Positions 1 to 7,153 of a DNA stretch of 15,572 nt are shown one piece after another. This DNA comes from CAVDAL01 sp963606965. Its GTDB lineage: Bacteria > Actinomycetota > Coriobacteriia > Coriobacteriales > QAMH01. The translations under genes and the position numbers were made by a program. Every line of letters starts with the position of its first letter. Position 1 is the first letter of the stretch. The notes under the pieces were generated by a model that did no database searches, was not told the DNA's origin, and saw only the letters and a list, made by a program, of their open reading frames with translations. Location of the stretch: NCBI GenBank assembly GCA_963606965.1, contig CAVDAL010000121.1, positions 1 through 15,572 of the forward strand. Reading direction: 5' to 3'.

Positions 1-16
1 GCGCAGATTCCTGCGC
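1..16 (-). terminator. Possible terminator stem at the end of the arg operon, cut by the window edge
   Basis: A perfect 6-bp inverted repeat (GCGCAG / CTGCGC, loop ATTC) lies 34 bases past the argG stop codon. This is where an intrinsic terminator for the argF-argR-argG transcript would be expected. The U-tract of a minus-strand terminator would lie before base 1, outside the window, so the call rests on the stem and its position only. Confidence 0.4.
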
Positions 17-50
17 GCCACGCATCAATCAAACTATTTCAAAGCGAAAA

Positions 51-1274
51 TTAAATTTCTTCGTCTTTACCAGCTTTGCGGCGCTGACGAGCCCAAACTC
101 TAGCCGGCAAACCATGCAAATCAATAAAGCCTTTAGCTGAATCGCGGTCGAATGTGTCAGCTTCATCATATGTAGCCAAGCCATAATCATATAAAGAATA
201 ATCACTGCGGCGTCCAACAGTCACACATGAGCCCTTATAAAAGCGCAAGCGAACATCGCCTGTAACCAACTTCTGAGTTGATTCGCAAAAACCATCCAAA
301 GCATATTTGAGAGGAGAGAACCAAAGTCCGTTATAAACAAGTTCTGACCACTTTTGTTCGATGATTGGCTTGTAATGCAAAACATCACGTTCAAGGCATA
401 AATCTTCCAAAGCTTTATGTGCTTGAATAATTGCAAGTGCACCAGGAACTTCATAGCATTCGCGTGACTTAACACCAACAAGGCGGTTTTCGATCATATC
501 AACACGACCAAAGCCATTGCGACCAGCAATTTCATTCATCTTCAAGATGATGTCATGGAAGCTCATTTCTTCCCCGTCTAATGCACAAGGTACGCCGCCT
601 TCAAAGCTGATAACAACAACATCGCCTTCAGCAGGAGCTTCATATCCAGAACTTGTCATTGTATAAATATCTTCAGGTGGCTCTGACCATGGATTTTCCA
701 AAACGCCGCATTCAATAGCGCGACCCCATAAGTTGTCATCAATTGAATATGGAGAAGACTTTGTTGTCGGAACTGGAACACCATGTTCTTGTGCCCATGC
801 CATTTCTTGGTTGCGAGTATGCAAATCCCACTCACGGACAGGAGCAATAACTTCCAAATCTGGGTCAAGGCTTGTGATTGCAACTTCAAAACGCACCTGG
901 TCATTGCCCTTGCCAGTGCAGCCATGAGCAACATATTTTGCGCCATATTCATGTGCAATTTCAACAAGATGCTTTGCAATGACAGGACGGCTCAAAGCGC
1001 TAACCATTGGATATTTATTTTCATACATGCAGTTTGCAGCCAAAGCTTTTGTAAGAAATTCATTTACAAATTCTTCACGCATGTCAATTGCTAAAGATTC
1101 AATAGCGCCAACCTTCAAAGCCTTCTGGCGCACGAATTCCAAGTCTTGGCGTTCTTGCCCAACATCGCCAACCATGCAAATAACATCAAGGCCTTTTTCT
1201 TCCATGAGCCACTTAATGCAAACAGATGTATCCAACCCGCCCGAATAAGCTAAAACAACTTTTTCTTTTGCCAT
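51..1274 (-). CDS. argG: Argininosuccinate synthase
   Basis: Catalyses citrulline + aspartate + ATP to argininosuccinate + AMP + PPi, the seventh step of arginine synthesis, in the cytoplasm. The 407-residue length is normal for the family. Seen in the sequence: the N-terminal ATP pyrophosphatase loop AYSGGLDTS (residues 9-17), the segment YVAHGCTGKGNDQVRFE, and the substrate-binding stretch YSIDDNLWGRAIECG. The ATG at 1274 follows a good Shine-Dalgarno (AGGAGA, 4 bases before ATG). It is the last gene of the argF-argR-argG cluster, 21 bp after the argR stop, so it is probably co-transcribed and under ArgR control. No argH follows within the 50 bases available, although argGH pairing is common; argH may lie just outside or elsewhere. 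The identification is firm. Confidence 0.97.
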   Translation of the reverse strand: MAKEKVVLAYSGGLDTSVCIKWLMEEKGLDVICMVGDVGQERQDLEFVRQKALKVGAIESLAIDMREEFVNEFLTKALAANCMYENKYPMVSALSRPVIAKHLVEIAHEYGAKYVAHGCTGKGNDQVRFEVAITSLDPDLEVIAPVREWDLHTRNQEMAWAQEHGVPVPTTKSSPYSIDDNLWGRAIECGVLENPWSEPPEDIYTMTSSGYEAPAEGDVVVISFEGGVPCALDGEEMSFHDIILKMNEIAGRNGFGRVDMIENRLVGVKSRECYEVPGALAIIQAHKALEDLCLERDVLHYKPIIEQKWSELVYNGLWFSPLKYALDGFCESTQKLVTGDVRLRFYKGSCVTVGRRSDYSLYDYGLATYDEADTFDRDSAKGFIDLHGLPARVWARQRRKAGKDEEI

Positions 1275-1295
1275 AATTTCTCCTGTCTCTAATTT

Positions 1296-1745
1296 CTATT
1301 CACTAATCGAATCGATATGGTTTGCAACTTTTTTTGCAGCGTCTTCGCTTTCGCAAATAATCAAAATTGTGTCATCCCCAGCAACTGTACCAAGCACGCT
1401 TTTGTCGAATGTTGTATCAAAATAAGCAGCAACGCTTTGTGCAGCGCCAGGGCCAGTTCGCACAACAACCTGATTCATAACATATCTAGCTCGAGCGCCA
1501 GATGCCTTTAAAGCAGCTCGGATAAATTCGTTTGTGGCTCGTTTATTAAACTGCTCTGGCAAAGTGTAAATGCCATTATCGTCTTTACGAAGTTCAAGGT
1601 CTTTGACATCTCGCGAAACCGCAGCCTGCTTCACACTAACGCCAAGCTCTTCAAGCTTTTCAATCAAGTCTGCTTGTGTGCGAATTTCATTCGTTAAAAT
1701 GATTTCGCGAATCAATTCTTTGCGATTGTCGCGAGCCTGAGACAT
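1296..1745 (-). CDS. argR: Arginine repressor ArgR
   Basis: Arginine-responsive transcription regulator of arginine synthesis and breakdown; the family forms hexamers with arginine as co-repressor. The 149-residue length is typical. Residues 1-70 form the winged-helix DNA-binding domain with the recognition helix around QAAVSRDVKDL (40-50; the family usually has QATVSRD, here Ala replaces Thr). Residues 80-149 form the oligomerisation and arginine-binding domain, with GAAQSVAAYFD (100-110) and GTVAGDDTI (119-127), whose GDD acids contact arginine in known structures. The start ATG overlaps the argF stop by one base (TAATG), and GGGAG lies 7 bases upstream, which suggests translational coupling. 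Being inside the operon fits autoregulation together with argF and argG, but I could not find a convincing ARG box upstream of argF. Confidence 0.95.
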   Translation of the reverse strand: MSQARDNRKELIREIILTNEIRTQADLIEKLEELGVSVKQAAVSRDVKDLELRKDDNGIYTLPEQFNKRATNEFIRAALKASGARARYVMNQVVVRTGPGAAQSVAAYFDTTFDKSVLGTVAGDDTILIICESEDAAKKVANHIDSISE

Positions 1746-2743
1746 TATGCAACTCCCATCAACAATGAAAGCAATGCTTTTTGAGCATGGAGCCTGTTTT
1801 CAGCTTCATCATAAACAACAGACTGCTGCGAATCAATAACTTCATCTGTGACTTCTTCGCCGCGATGAGCTGGCAAGCAATGCAAAAAGATTGCATCTTC
1901 TGCAGCTAATGACATCAATTCAGAATTGACTTGAAAGCCATCGAATTCCTTCAGCCTTGCATCATGTTCTTCTTCATCGCCCATAGAAGTCCATGTATCT
2001 GTGATAACAACATCTGCTCCAGCAACAGCATCCTGTGCATTATCAAAAAATTCAAATGTTGCGCCAGTTTCTTGTGCAATATCTTTACAATCTTGAACAA
2101 CCCATTCATAAGGCTGGTAATTCTTTGGAGCGCCAATGCGCACATCCATTCCAGCCAAAGCACCAAGTTCAAGATATGTATGCGACATATTATTTGCGCC
2201 ATCGCCAACATAAGCCAGCTTCAAACCTTGCAACTTGCCTTTATGTTCGCGAATTGTTAAAGCGTCCGCCAAACCTTGGCATGGGTGAAAGTCATCTGAA
2301 AGAGCATTTACAACAGGAATGCTTGCCCATTCTGCGACTTCTTCAAGCTTTGCTTGTTCAAATGTGCGCAAAACAATAGCATCAACAAAGCGCTCAAGAA
2401 CAAGTGTTGTGTCTTGGATAGTTTCCCCACGGCTAAATGCGGAATGATCATCTGCCATAACAACTGGATGAGCGCCCATCCTTGCAACGCCAACTTCAAA
2501 GCTTGTGCGAGTGCGAAGCGATGGCTTTTCCATAATAATTGCAACAGCAGCTCCAGGGCACTGCGGGTTAATCCCGCCATTCGCCCAGCTTTCTTTTTGT
2601 GCAGCAGCTGTATCAATGACAAGCTCGAATTCATCTGGAGTCAAGTCAAGCAAACGCAACAAATCGCGGCCAGCCAATGGATGGCAACCTTTATGCAAAG
2701 CATCTTCAATAGCACTTAAATCAATATTTACTGTTTCATCCAC
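1745..2743 (-). CDS. argF: Ornithine carbamoyltransferase
   Basis: Transfers the carbamoyl group from carbamoyl phosphate to ornithine, giving citrulline. The carbamoyl-phosphate loop is KPSLRTRTSFE (the family SxRTR motif), followed by HPCQG (the HPCQ motif), the ornithine SMG loop in TDTWTSMG, and FLHCLPAHRG (HCLP). I choose GTG at 2743 (332 residues) because AAAGGG lies 6 bases upstream. A longer frame begins at GTG 2782, but that codon lies inside a hairpin and at the predicted transcription start of a TATAAT promoter, so it would have no ribosome binding site. No in-frame ATG occurs near the N-terminus. Even with the shorter start, about 22 residues precede the conserved HPLAGRDLLRLLDLT segment, a modest extension. 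The neighbouring argG and absence of arcA/arcC nearby favour the anabolic enzyme over a catabolic ArcB, although sequence alone does not settle this. Confidence 0.94.
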   Translation of the reverse strand: MDETVNIDLSAIEDALHKGCHPLAGRDLLRLLDLTPDEFELVIDTAAAQKESWANGGINPQCPGAAVAIIMEKPSLRTRTSFEVGVARMGAHPVVMADDHSAFSRGETIQDTTLVLERFVDAIVLRTFEQAKLEEVAEWASIPVVNALSDDFHPCQGLADALTIREHKGKLQGLKLAYVGDGANNMSHTYLELGALAGMDVRIGAPKNYQPYEWVVQDCKDIAQETGATFEFFDNAQDAVAGADVVITDTWTSMGDEEEHDARLKEFDGFQVNSELMSLAAEDAIFLHCLPAHRGEEVTDEVIDSQQSVVYDEAENRLHAQKALLSLLMGVA

Positions 2744-2749
2744 AGCTTT

Positions 2750-2755
2750 CCCTTT
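2750..2755 (-). promoter_or_regulatory. Ribosome binding site that decides the argF start
   Basis: AAAGGG, 6 bases upstream of GTG 2743. No comparable site precedes the longer-frame GTG at 2782. Confidence 0.55.
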
Positions 2756-2756
2756 C

Positions 2757-2788
2757 AATAAAAATTCCCGCGCCTTATGCACGGGAAT
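2757..2788 (-). terminator. Terminator-like hairpin overlapping the argF promoter start region
   Basis: On the minus strand ATTCCCG (2788-2782) pairs with CGGGAAT (2770-2764) around an 11-base loop, and the stem runs directly into a T-rich tail (TTTTTATT). RNA read through from ackA could form the full hairpin. A transcript starting from the TATAAT at 2791-2796 would begin near 2784 and lack most of the 5' arm. It may therefore insulate argF from ackA, or the inverted repeat may be an operator. Confidence 0.5.
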
Positions 2789-2790
2789 CT

Positions 2791-2796
2791 ATTATA
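2791..2796 (-). promoter_or_regulatory. -10 element of the argF-argR-argG promoter
   Basis: A perfect TATAAT lies about 48 bases upstream of the argF GTG start at 2743. The hexamer 17 bases further upstream (AGAGAA) is a poor -35 match, so the promoter may need help or be set to moderate strength. I saw no clear ARG box (TGAAT-N4-ATTCA) with the right spacing; the nearest resemblance is TGAAAGAATTC at 2806-2816, with the wrong spacing. Confidence 0.5.
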
Positions 2797-2853
2797 AACA
2801 AATTATGAAAGAATTCTCTGTTTTTTCTGAAAATATTTAAAAAATTGCATTTT

Positions 2854-2896
2854 CTTCAGCATTTTATGCATTTATTTGCGGTAAACGGCGCTGAAG
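2854..2896 (-). terminator. Weak inverted repeat just after ackA, possible terminator
   Basis: CTTCAGC (2854-2860) and GCTGAAG (2890-2896) form a 7-bp stem, but the loop is 29 bases and the T-run on the minus strand (ATTTTTT, near 2840-2845) comes only about 10 bases after the stem. This is an unusual geometry, so the call is tentative. The hairpin at 2757-2788 may be the real stop for ackA transcripts. Confidence 0.25.
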
Positions 2897-2904
2897 AGTG
2901 AAAA

Positions 2905-4101
2905 TTATGCATTTTTAGCAAGAGCATATGTATCGCGAGCAATCATCAACTCTTCCTTTGTTGGAATAGCAATCACTTTAATTGTTGAATCTTTTGTTGT
3001 CAATTCAATTTCTTCACCACGAGTTGCATTTGCTTTTTCATCAACATAAATGCCCATAAACTGCAAGCCATCCAAAATTTTATTGCGCATGAAGCCACAA
3101 TTTTCACCAACGCCAGCAGAAAAGACAATCACATCAACGCCGCCAAGTTCAACATAGTATGAACCAATAAACTTCTTGCAAATGTGAGCATACATATCCA
3201 AAGCAAGTTTGCAACGTTCATTACCCTTTTCATATGCAGCAGTAACAAGACGCATGTCATTTGAAACGCCACTAACACCAAGCAAGCCGGAATTTCTGTT
3301 CATAACCTCATTAATCGAAATACTATTAAGGCCTGTTTCTTTAATAAGGAATGGAACGATAGCTGGGTCAATGTCGCCACAACGAGTGCCCATCATCATG
3401 CCGCCAAGAGGAGTCAAGCCCATTGAAGTGTCGATGCATTTGCCATCTTTAATTGCAGCTAAAGAAGCACCATTGCCCAAGTGACAAGTAATAATCTTGA
3501 GTTCTTCAATTGGTTTGCCAACAAGCTGTGCAGCGCGATGTGCTAAATATCTGTGTGAAGTGCCATGAGCGCCATATCTGCGCAAGCCATATGCTTCATA
3601 ATATTCATATGGAAGAGCATACATATAAGCTTCAGGCGGCATAGTCTGGTGAAATGCTGTATCAAAAACAGCAACATGTGGAATATCTGGCATAATTTCC
3701 ATGCAAGCGCGCATGCAAGCAACAGCTGCAGGATTGTGCAAAGGACCTAAAGCAGACAAGCTTTCAATTTCTTTAATCACATCATTATCAACCAAAACAC
3801 TGTGGTCAAACTTGTCGCCGCCTTGAACAACTCTGTGCCCAACAGCGCCGATTTCAGAAAAGCTGCTTATCTGAACCTTCGGGTTAGCAATCAAGTTTTC
3901 CATAACATCTTGAATTGCTTGAAGATGATCTTTCATTGGCTCTGTAATTACAAAGTCTTCTTCATCAACAACAAATTTATGAACAGAATCATGTTTGCCA
4001 ACTTCATCACACAAACCACGAACAATAGTTTGTTCAGTTTCAGTATTGATAATTTGGTACTTCAAAGAGGAACTACCTGCATTAACAACAAGAATGTTCA
4101 T
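2905..4101 (-). CDS. ackA: Acetate kinase
   Basis: Interconverts acetyl phosphate + ADP and acetate + ATP, usually the ATP-yielding last step of acetate fermentation. It has 398 residues, the usual length. Seen: VNAGSSSLKYQ (residues 6-16), GHRVVQGG with Arg90, VFDTAFHQTMP with Asp147, GAHGTSHRY with His179, the phosphate loop HLGNGAS (207-213), GTRCGDIDP with Arg240, FSAGVGENCG (327-336) and PTKEELMIARDT with Glu383. These match the catalytic residues known for Methanosarcina acetate kinase. The start is ATG 4101, with AAGGGG 7 bases upstream; a TTG codon directly before it (4104) is in frame but not needed. Phosphotransacetylase (pta) is not next to it. The 126-bp gap to the upstream HIT gene suggests its own promoter, but I could not pick convincing boxes. 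Confidence 0.97.
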   Translation of the reverse strand: MNILVVNAGSSSLKYQIINTETEQTIVRGLCDEVGKHDSVHKFVVDEEDFVITEPMKDHLQAIQDVMENLIANPKVQISSFSEIGAVGHRVVQGGDKFDHSVLVDNDVIKEIESLSALGPLHNPAAVACMRACMEIMPDIPHVAVFDTAFHQTMPPEAYMYALPYEYYEAYGLRRYGAHGTSHRYLAHRAAQLVGKPIEELKIITCHLGNGASLAAIKDGKCIDTSMGLTPLGGMMMGTRCGDIDPAIVPFLIKETGLNSISINEVMNRNSGLLGVSGVSNDMRLVTAAYEKGNERCKLALDMYAHICKKFIGSYYVELGGVDVIVFSAGVGENCGFMRNKILDGLQFMGIYVDEKANATRGEEIELTTKDSTIKVIAIPTKEELMIARDTYALAKNA

Positions 4102-4108
4102 CAAATTT

Positions 4109-4114
4109 CCCCTT
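4109..4114 (-). promoter_or_regulatory. Ribosome binding site that decides the ackA start
   Basis: AAGGGG sits 7 bases upstream of ATG 4101. This supports the ATG over the in-frame TTG at 4104. Confidence 0.6.
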
Positions 4115-4139
4115 CTATAAAAATGGAATTAACTAAGCT

Positions 4140-4161
4140 CCCGTATATTTTCACATACAGG
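4140..4161 (-). other. Small hairpin in the ackA leader
   Basis: CCTGTAT and ATACGGG form a 7-bp stem with one G-U pair and an 8-base loop, about 40 bases upstream of the ackA ATG. No T-run follows on the minus strand, so it is not a standard terminator. It could be a leader structure or chance. Confidence 0.25.
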
Positions 4162-4227
4162 CGGCACTTGCGTATCTACCCTACTCGTAAACGGTATTTT
4201 ATTAAACAAAAAACAATCTATGCGCGG

Positions 4228-4566
4228 TTATGCATGATGTGGATTAAGCTTCTTTCCACCGCAAACATGAATGTGAAGATGCTTTACTGTTTGATATGCA
4301 TCATCGCCAGTATTTGCGCTTGTGCGGAATCCACTTTCTTTAATCCCTTTAATTTCTGCAACTTTAGAAGCAACAGAAAGCAGATGACCCAAGACATCTT
4401 CTGGGACATCATCAGCAATGCTTTGATAATGCTTTTTAGGAACAATCAGTGAATGAACAGGAGCCTGCGGATTTGTATCATCAAATGCCACGCAGATGTC
4501 ATCCTCGTAAAAAATTGTGCTTTCAATTTCTTTTGAAGCTATTTTGCAAAAAATGCAGTCGTCCAT
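4228..4566 (-). CDS. HIT-family (HINT-like) nucleotide-binding protein
   Basis: Small cytoplasmic protein of the histidine-triad superfamily, whose HINT members hydrolyse nucleoside phosphoramidates such as adenylyl-lysine. At 112 residues it is the normal length. The histidine triad KHLHIHVCGG is at 95-104 (His96, 98, 100; family pattern HxHxHxx). The N-terminus DCIFCKI has Cys4 and Cys7, the pair that binds zinc in many HINT proteins, and APVHSLIVPKKHY is the conserved central strand. The start ATG has a GGGGG-rich site 5 bases upstream. It lies 30 bp after xseB and is probably in the same transcript. The physiological substrate is not deducible from sequence. Confidence 0.92.
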   Translation of the reverse strand: MDDCIFCKIASKEIESTIFYEDDICVAFDDTNPQAPVHSLIVPKKHYQSIADDVPEDVLGHLLSVASKVAEIKGIKESGFRTSANTGDDAYQTVKHLHIHVCGGKKLNPHHA

Positions 4567-4596
4567 AATTTCCCCCGAAAATCCTTAACTTATCTT

Positions 4597-4845
4597 CTAA
4601 CTTAATTGCGTGTCGATATCATCATTTGATTCTGGTTCAAGTTCGCCCATGCATGTTGTAACTTTTTGTTGAGCATCATCAAGGCGGCTTTTTAGTGAAC
4701 CAAGCAAAGCAACTCCGCGCTCGTAACTTTTAATGCTTTCTTCAAGTTCAAGCTGGTTTGACTCTAAAGAATGAACAATCTGTTCAAGTTCTTCAATGCC
4801 TTCTTTGAAAGTTTTGTTTTCTAATGCGTCTTGACCTGTTGTCAT
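4597..4845 (-). CDS. xseB: Exonuclease VII small subunit
   Basis: Partner of XseA in exonuclease VII, which degrades single-stranded DNA from both ends and works in mismatch repair and damage processing. At 82 residues it has the usual length. The core FKEGIEELEQIVHSLESNQLELEESIKSYERG is the family signature: two helices predicted to pack as a helical hairpin, here residues about 14-45. Its ATG overlaps the xseA stop by four bases (ATGA), so the two subunits are probably translationally coupled. The C-terminus is acidic and looks disordered. Confidence 0.95.
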   Translation of the reverse strand: MTTGQDALENKTFKEGIEELEQIVHSLESNQLELEESIKSYERGVALLGSLKSRLDDAQQKVTTCMGELEPESNDDIDTQLS

Positions 4846-6320
4846 ATTTCCTGCCTTTCAATAGATACAACGCTACACCCCAACTGCCCGTCTTGCAGCT
4901 GGACTGTCACATGTTGCCCGCACGAGGCGTCGTTTACGCTGTCGATGACCTTATTTTTATCTTCAGAATATGTGATTGAATAACCTCGAGCCAATGTTTT
5001 TATTGGGGAAAGTGCTTCCAATTTTGCAGCAGAAAGTGAAATACTACTGTTTGCTTCACTCATGCGTTTAACAATTAATTGCTGCAATGAAGTACGCAAA
5101 TTCTGTAAATGTTGCGAATGCGAATCCAAAATATGAGGTGCGCAATATTGAAGCTTGCTTTTCAACATCTGCAAACTTTGCTGTTGCTTGCTTAAAATTT
5201 GTGGCATGCTTGCAGACAGGCGCAAAGATAGCTGCTCAAGTTTTTGTTTATCAGAATTAAGAGCATTTGGAATTGCTAACTTCAAGCGCTGTTCAAGAAT
5301 AGCAATGCGCTGTAAATCTTCCAGCAAAGCGTTTGGCAATGCACGCTTTAATTGTTCTTCCAACATATCAAGCGTTTGAATATATCCTGCAAGCAAATAA
5401 TTTTCATCTTTAAAAATTGCTCTATCGCTCAAGCGCTCCAAGCGATAATTCAAAGCTTCAAGACGGTGAACATAAGCATTCGAAAGCAAGCTGGCTGCAT
5501 TTTTGAGCTTTTCTTCAAGCTCTTCAGCTGATGGAACAACAGCAGCTGCAGCAGCTGTTGGAGTTGAGCATCGCTTGTCTGCAACCATGTCTGCGATAGT
5601 ATTGTCTGGCTCATGCCCAATGCCTGTAACAACTGGAATTGAACAAGCAGCAATAACTCGCGCCAAACCTTCGTCATTAAATGGCATCAGCGATTCATAA
5701 CTACCGCCACCGCGCACAAGTAAAATTACATCATATGCAGGCTGCGCTTTGCAGGCAGCTTGCAGTGCTTCAGACATTTCTTGCGGCGCAGTTTCACCTT
5801 CAACAGTAACGCCATACAAAAAGACTTCACCCAAAGGATATCGCTTACGAAGAGTGCGCAAAACATCATGCACAGCCTTCCCGCGAGGAGATGTGACAAG
5901 TGCAATGCGCTGCGGCAAAGCTGGAATTTTGCGCTTGCGGCTTTCATCCATCAAACCTTGAGCTTGCAATTTTCTTGCCAAAGCTGCAACCTGCATGCGC
6001 AACATGCCTTCACCAGCAAGCTGCAATTTATCAACAGAAAATTGCATTGTGCCGCGCGCTGCATAGCAAGTGAAATAACCCGTCAATTCAACAAGCATGC
6101 CTTGCTTTAAAACAATGCCTGAAGCAGCATATTTATTGCGCCACATCAAGCATGACATTGCAGCAGACTTGTCGCGAATTGTGAAATATGCAGCCTTATA
6201 TCCAGGTTTGTCGCTGATTTCTGAAACTTCACCAACAACACTAATGCGTATTTTCTCAAGGCCACCTTTGACGATGCTCATTGCCTGAGAAACTGTATAT
6301 GCTTCTTGCTTTTCAGCCAT
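4842..6320 (-). CDS. xseA: Exonuclease VII large subunit
   Basis: Catalytic subunit of exonuclease VII. The N-terminal OB-fold spans about residues 8-102 (YTVSQAMSIVKGGLEKI, then the strand pattern ending FSVDKLQLAGEG). The nuclease domain follows at about 130-265, with PQRIALVTSPRGKAVHDVL, LLVRGGGSYESLMPFND (Arg203 and the GGGS loop), VVTGIGHEPDNTIADMVAD (His236, Asp239) and STPTAAAAAVVPS. A long helical region at about 266-430 follows, and the C-terminus has the typical SPIKTLARGYSIT segment. At 492 residues it is longer than many family members (about 400-460), and the extra length lies in the helical region, which holds a strict 22-residue repeat with prolines at 329, 351, 373 and 395. 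The start ATG at 6320 has only a distant AAAGGG (13 bases), so initiation may be modest or coupled to the upstream gene. Confidence 0.96.
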   Translation of the reverse strand: MAEKQEAYTVSQAMSIVKGGLEKIRISVVGEVSEISDKPGYKAAYFTIRDKSAAMSCLMWRNKYAASGIVLKQGMLVELTGYFTCYAARGTMQFSVDKLQLAGEGMLRMQVAALARKLQAQGLMDESRKRKIPALPQRIALVTSPRGKAVHDVLRTLRKRYPLGEVFLYGVTVEGETAPQEMSEALQAACKAQPAYDVILLVRGGGSYESLMPFNDEGLARVIAACSIPVVTGIGHEPDNTIADMVADKRCSTPTAAAAAVVPSAEELEEKLKNAASLLSNAYVHRLEALNYRLERLSDRAIFKDENYLLAGYIQTLDMLEEQLKRALPNALLEDLQRIAILEQRLKLAIPNALNSDKQKLEQLSLRLSASMPQILSKQQQSLQMLKSKLQYCAPHILDSHSQHLQNLRTSLQQLIVKRMSEANSSISLSAAKLEALSPIKTLARGYSITYSEDKNKVIDSVNDASCGQHVTVQLQDGQLGCSVVSIERQEI

Positions 6321-6353
6321 GTTTAACTATTAGCCCTTTGCTTTATGCTTTGA

Positions 6354-7067
6354 CTATTCGTTGCCAAGATAGCGTGAAGCAAAATATAGAAGTTGCAAAA
6401 CACTTGTAAGGGCTGCTGCAACATATGTAAGAGCTGCAGCTCGCAAAACTTTCCTTGAGCCTCTATTCACTTGGCTTGAAAGTTCATATCCGCGACCAAG
6501 ACCATCATGAATAAATGCTAGTCCGCGACGCGAAGCATTAAATTCAACAGGCAGCGTGACCAAGTGGAAAAGCGTTGCAAAAGCAAATAAAATTATTGCA
6601 AGCCAAATAAGCCCAACAATGTTTAAGAGGCAGCCAATAAGCAGCAAAATTAGCCAAACACTTGAACTAAAGTTAACAACAGGAACAAGAGCTGAGCGAG
6701 CACGCATTGGCAAATATCCAGTTGCATGTTGTACAGCATGGCCGCATTCATGACAAGCTACAGCAATTGCAGAAACTGAAGTTGAAGAATAAACACCTTC
6801 AGAAAGGTTGACAGTGCGTGAACGCGGGTCATAATGATCGCTCAAAGTTCCAGATGTTGGCCTTATTCGCACATTATAAACTCCATGCGATTCAAGCATT
6901 GCACGTGCTGCGTCTGCGCCTGTCATTCCAATGCCATTACTGACTTTTGAATATTTCTTGTAAGCATGTTTAATATAAGCTTGTGTAAGCCCGCCCAAGA
7001 TAAGCGTAATTACAACAATTCCAAGATAACTAATATTGCCAGATAATCCATAAAGATAGTATTCCAT
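6354..7067 (-). CDS. YugP-like membrane zinc metallopeptidase
   Basis: Putative membrane-embedded zinc protease of the YugP family (Pfam Zn_peptidase_2); its substrates are not established. The zinc motif HECGH is at residues 106-110 in VACHECGHAVQHATGY, and PVEFNASRR supplies a probable third ligand, Glu175. One N-terminal membrane segment (about 13-30), two adjacent segments (about 135-154 and 155-173) and one C-terminal segment (about 209-229) are visible; the catalytic motif lies between the first and second. I choose ATG 7067 (237 residues) because GGAG at 7078-7081 is 10 bases upstream of it but only 1 base from the alternative in-frame ATG at 7076. It lies 33 bp before xseA and 86 bp after rnd. 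It could share a transcript with either. Confidence 0.88.
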   Translation of the reverse strand: MEYYLYGLSGNISYLGIVVITLILGGLTQAYIKHAYKKYSKVSNGIGMTGADAARAMLESHGVYNVRIRPTSGTLSDHYDPRSRTVNLSEGVYSSTSVSAIAVACHECGHAVQHATGYLPMRARSALVPVVNFSSSVWLILLLIGCLLNIVGLIWLAIILFAFATLFHLVTLPVEFNASRRGLAFIHDGLGRGYELSSQVNRGSRKVLRAAALTYVAAALTSVLQLLYFASRYLGNE

Positions 7068-7153
7068 TATCTTCATTCTCCGTTCTTAAAAACCAAAACT
7101 AGCGGAAATTTGTTTTTATCATACACAAAGATTGTGACGAAAATTTGATGAAA

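Noticed and set aside
2806..2816. ARG box at the argF promoter
   Set aside because: TGAAAGAATTC has arms resembling an ARG box, but the spacing between arms is too short for the known operator.
2354..2840. Long plus-strand open frames opposite argF, xseA and the surface gene
   Set aside because: They mirror well-supported genes, have no family signatures and no ribosome binding sites; they arise from the codon bias of the real genes.
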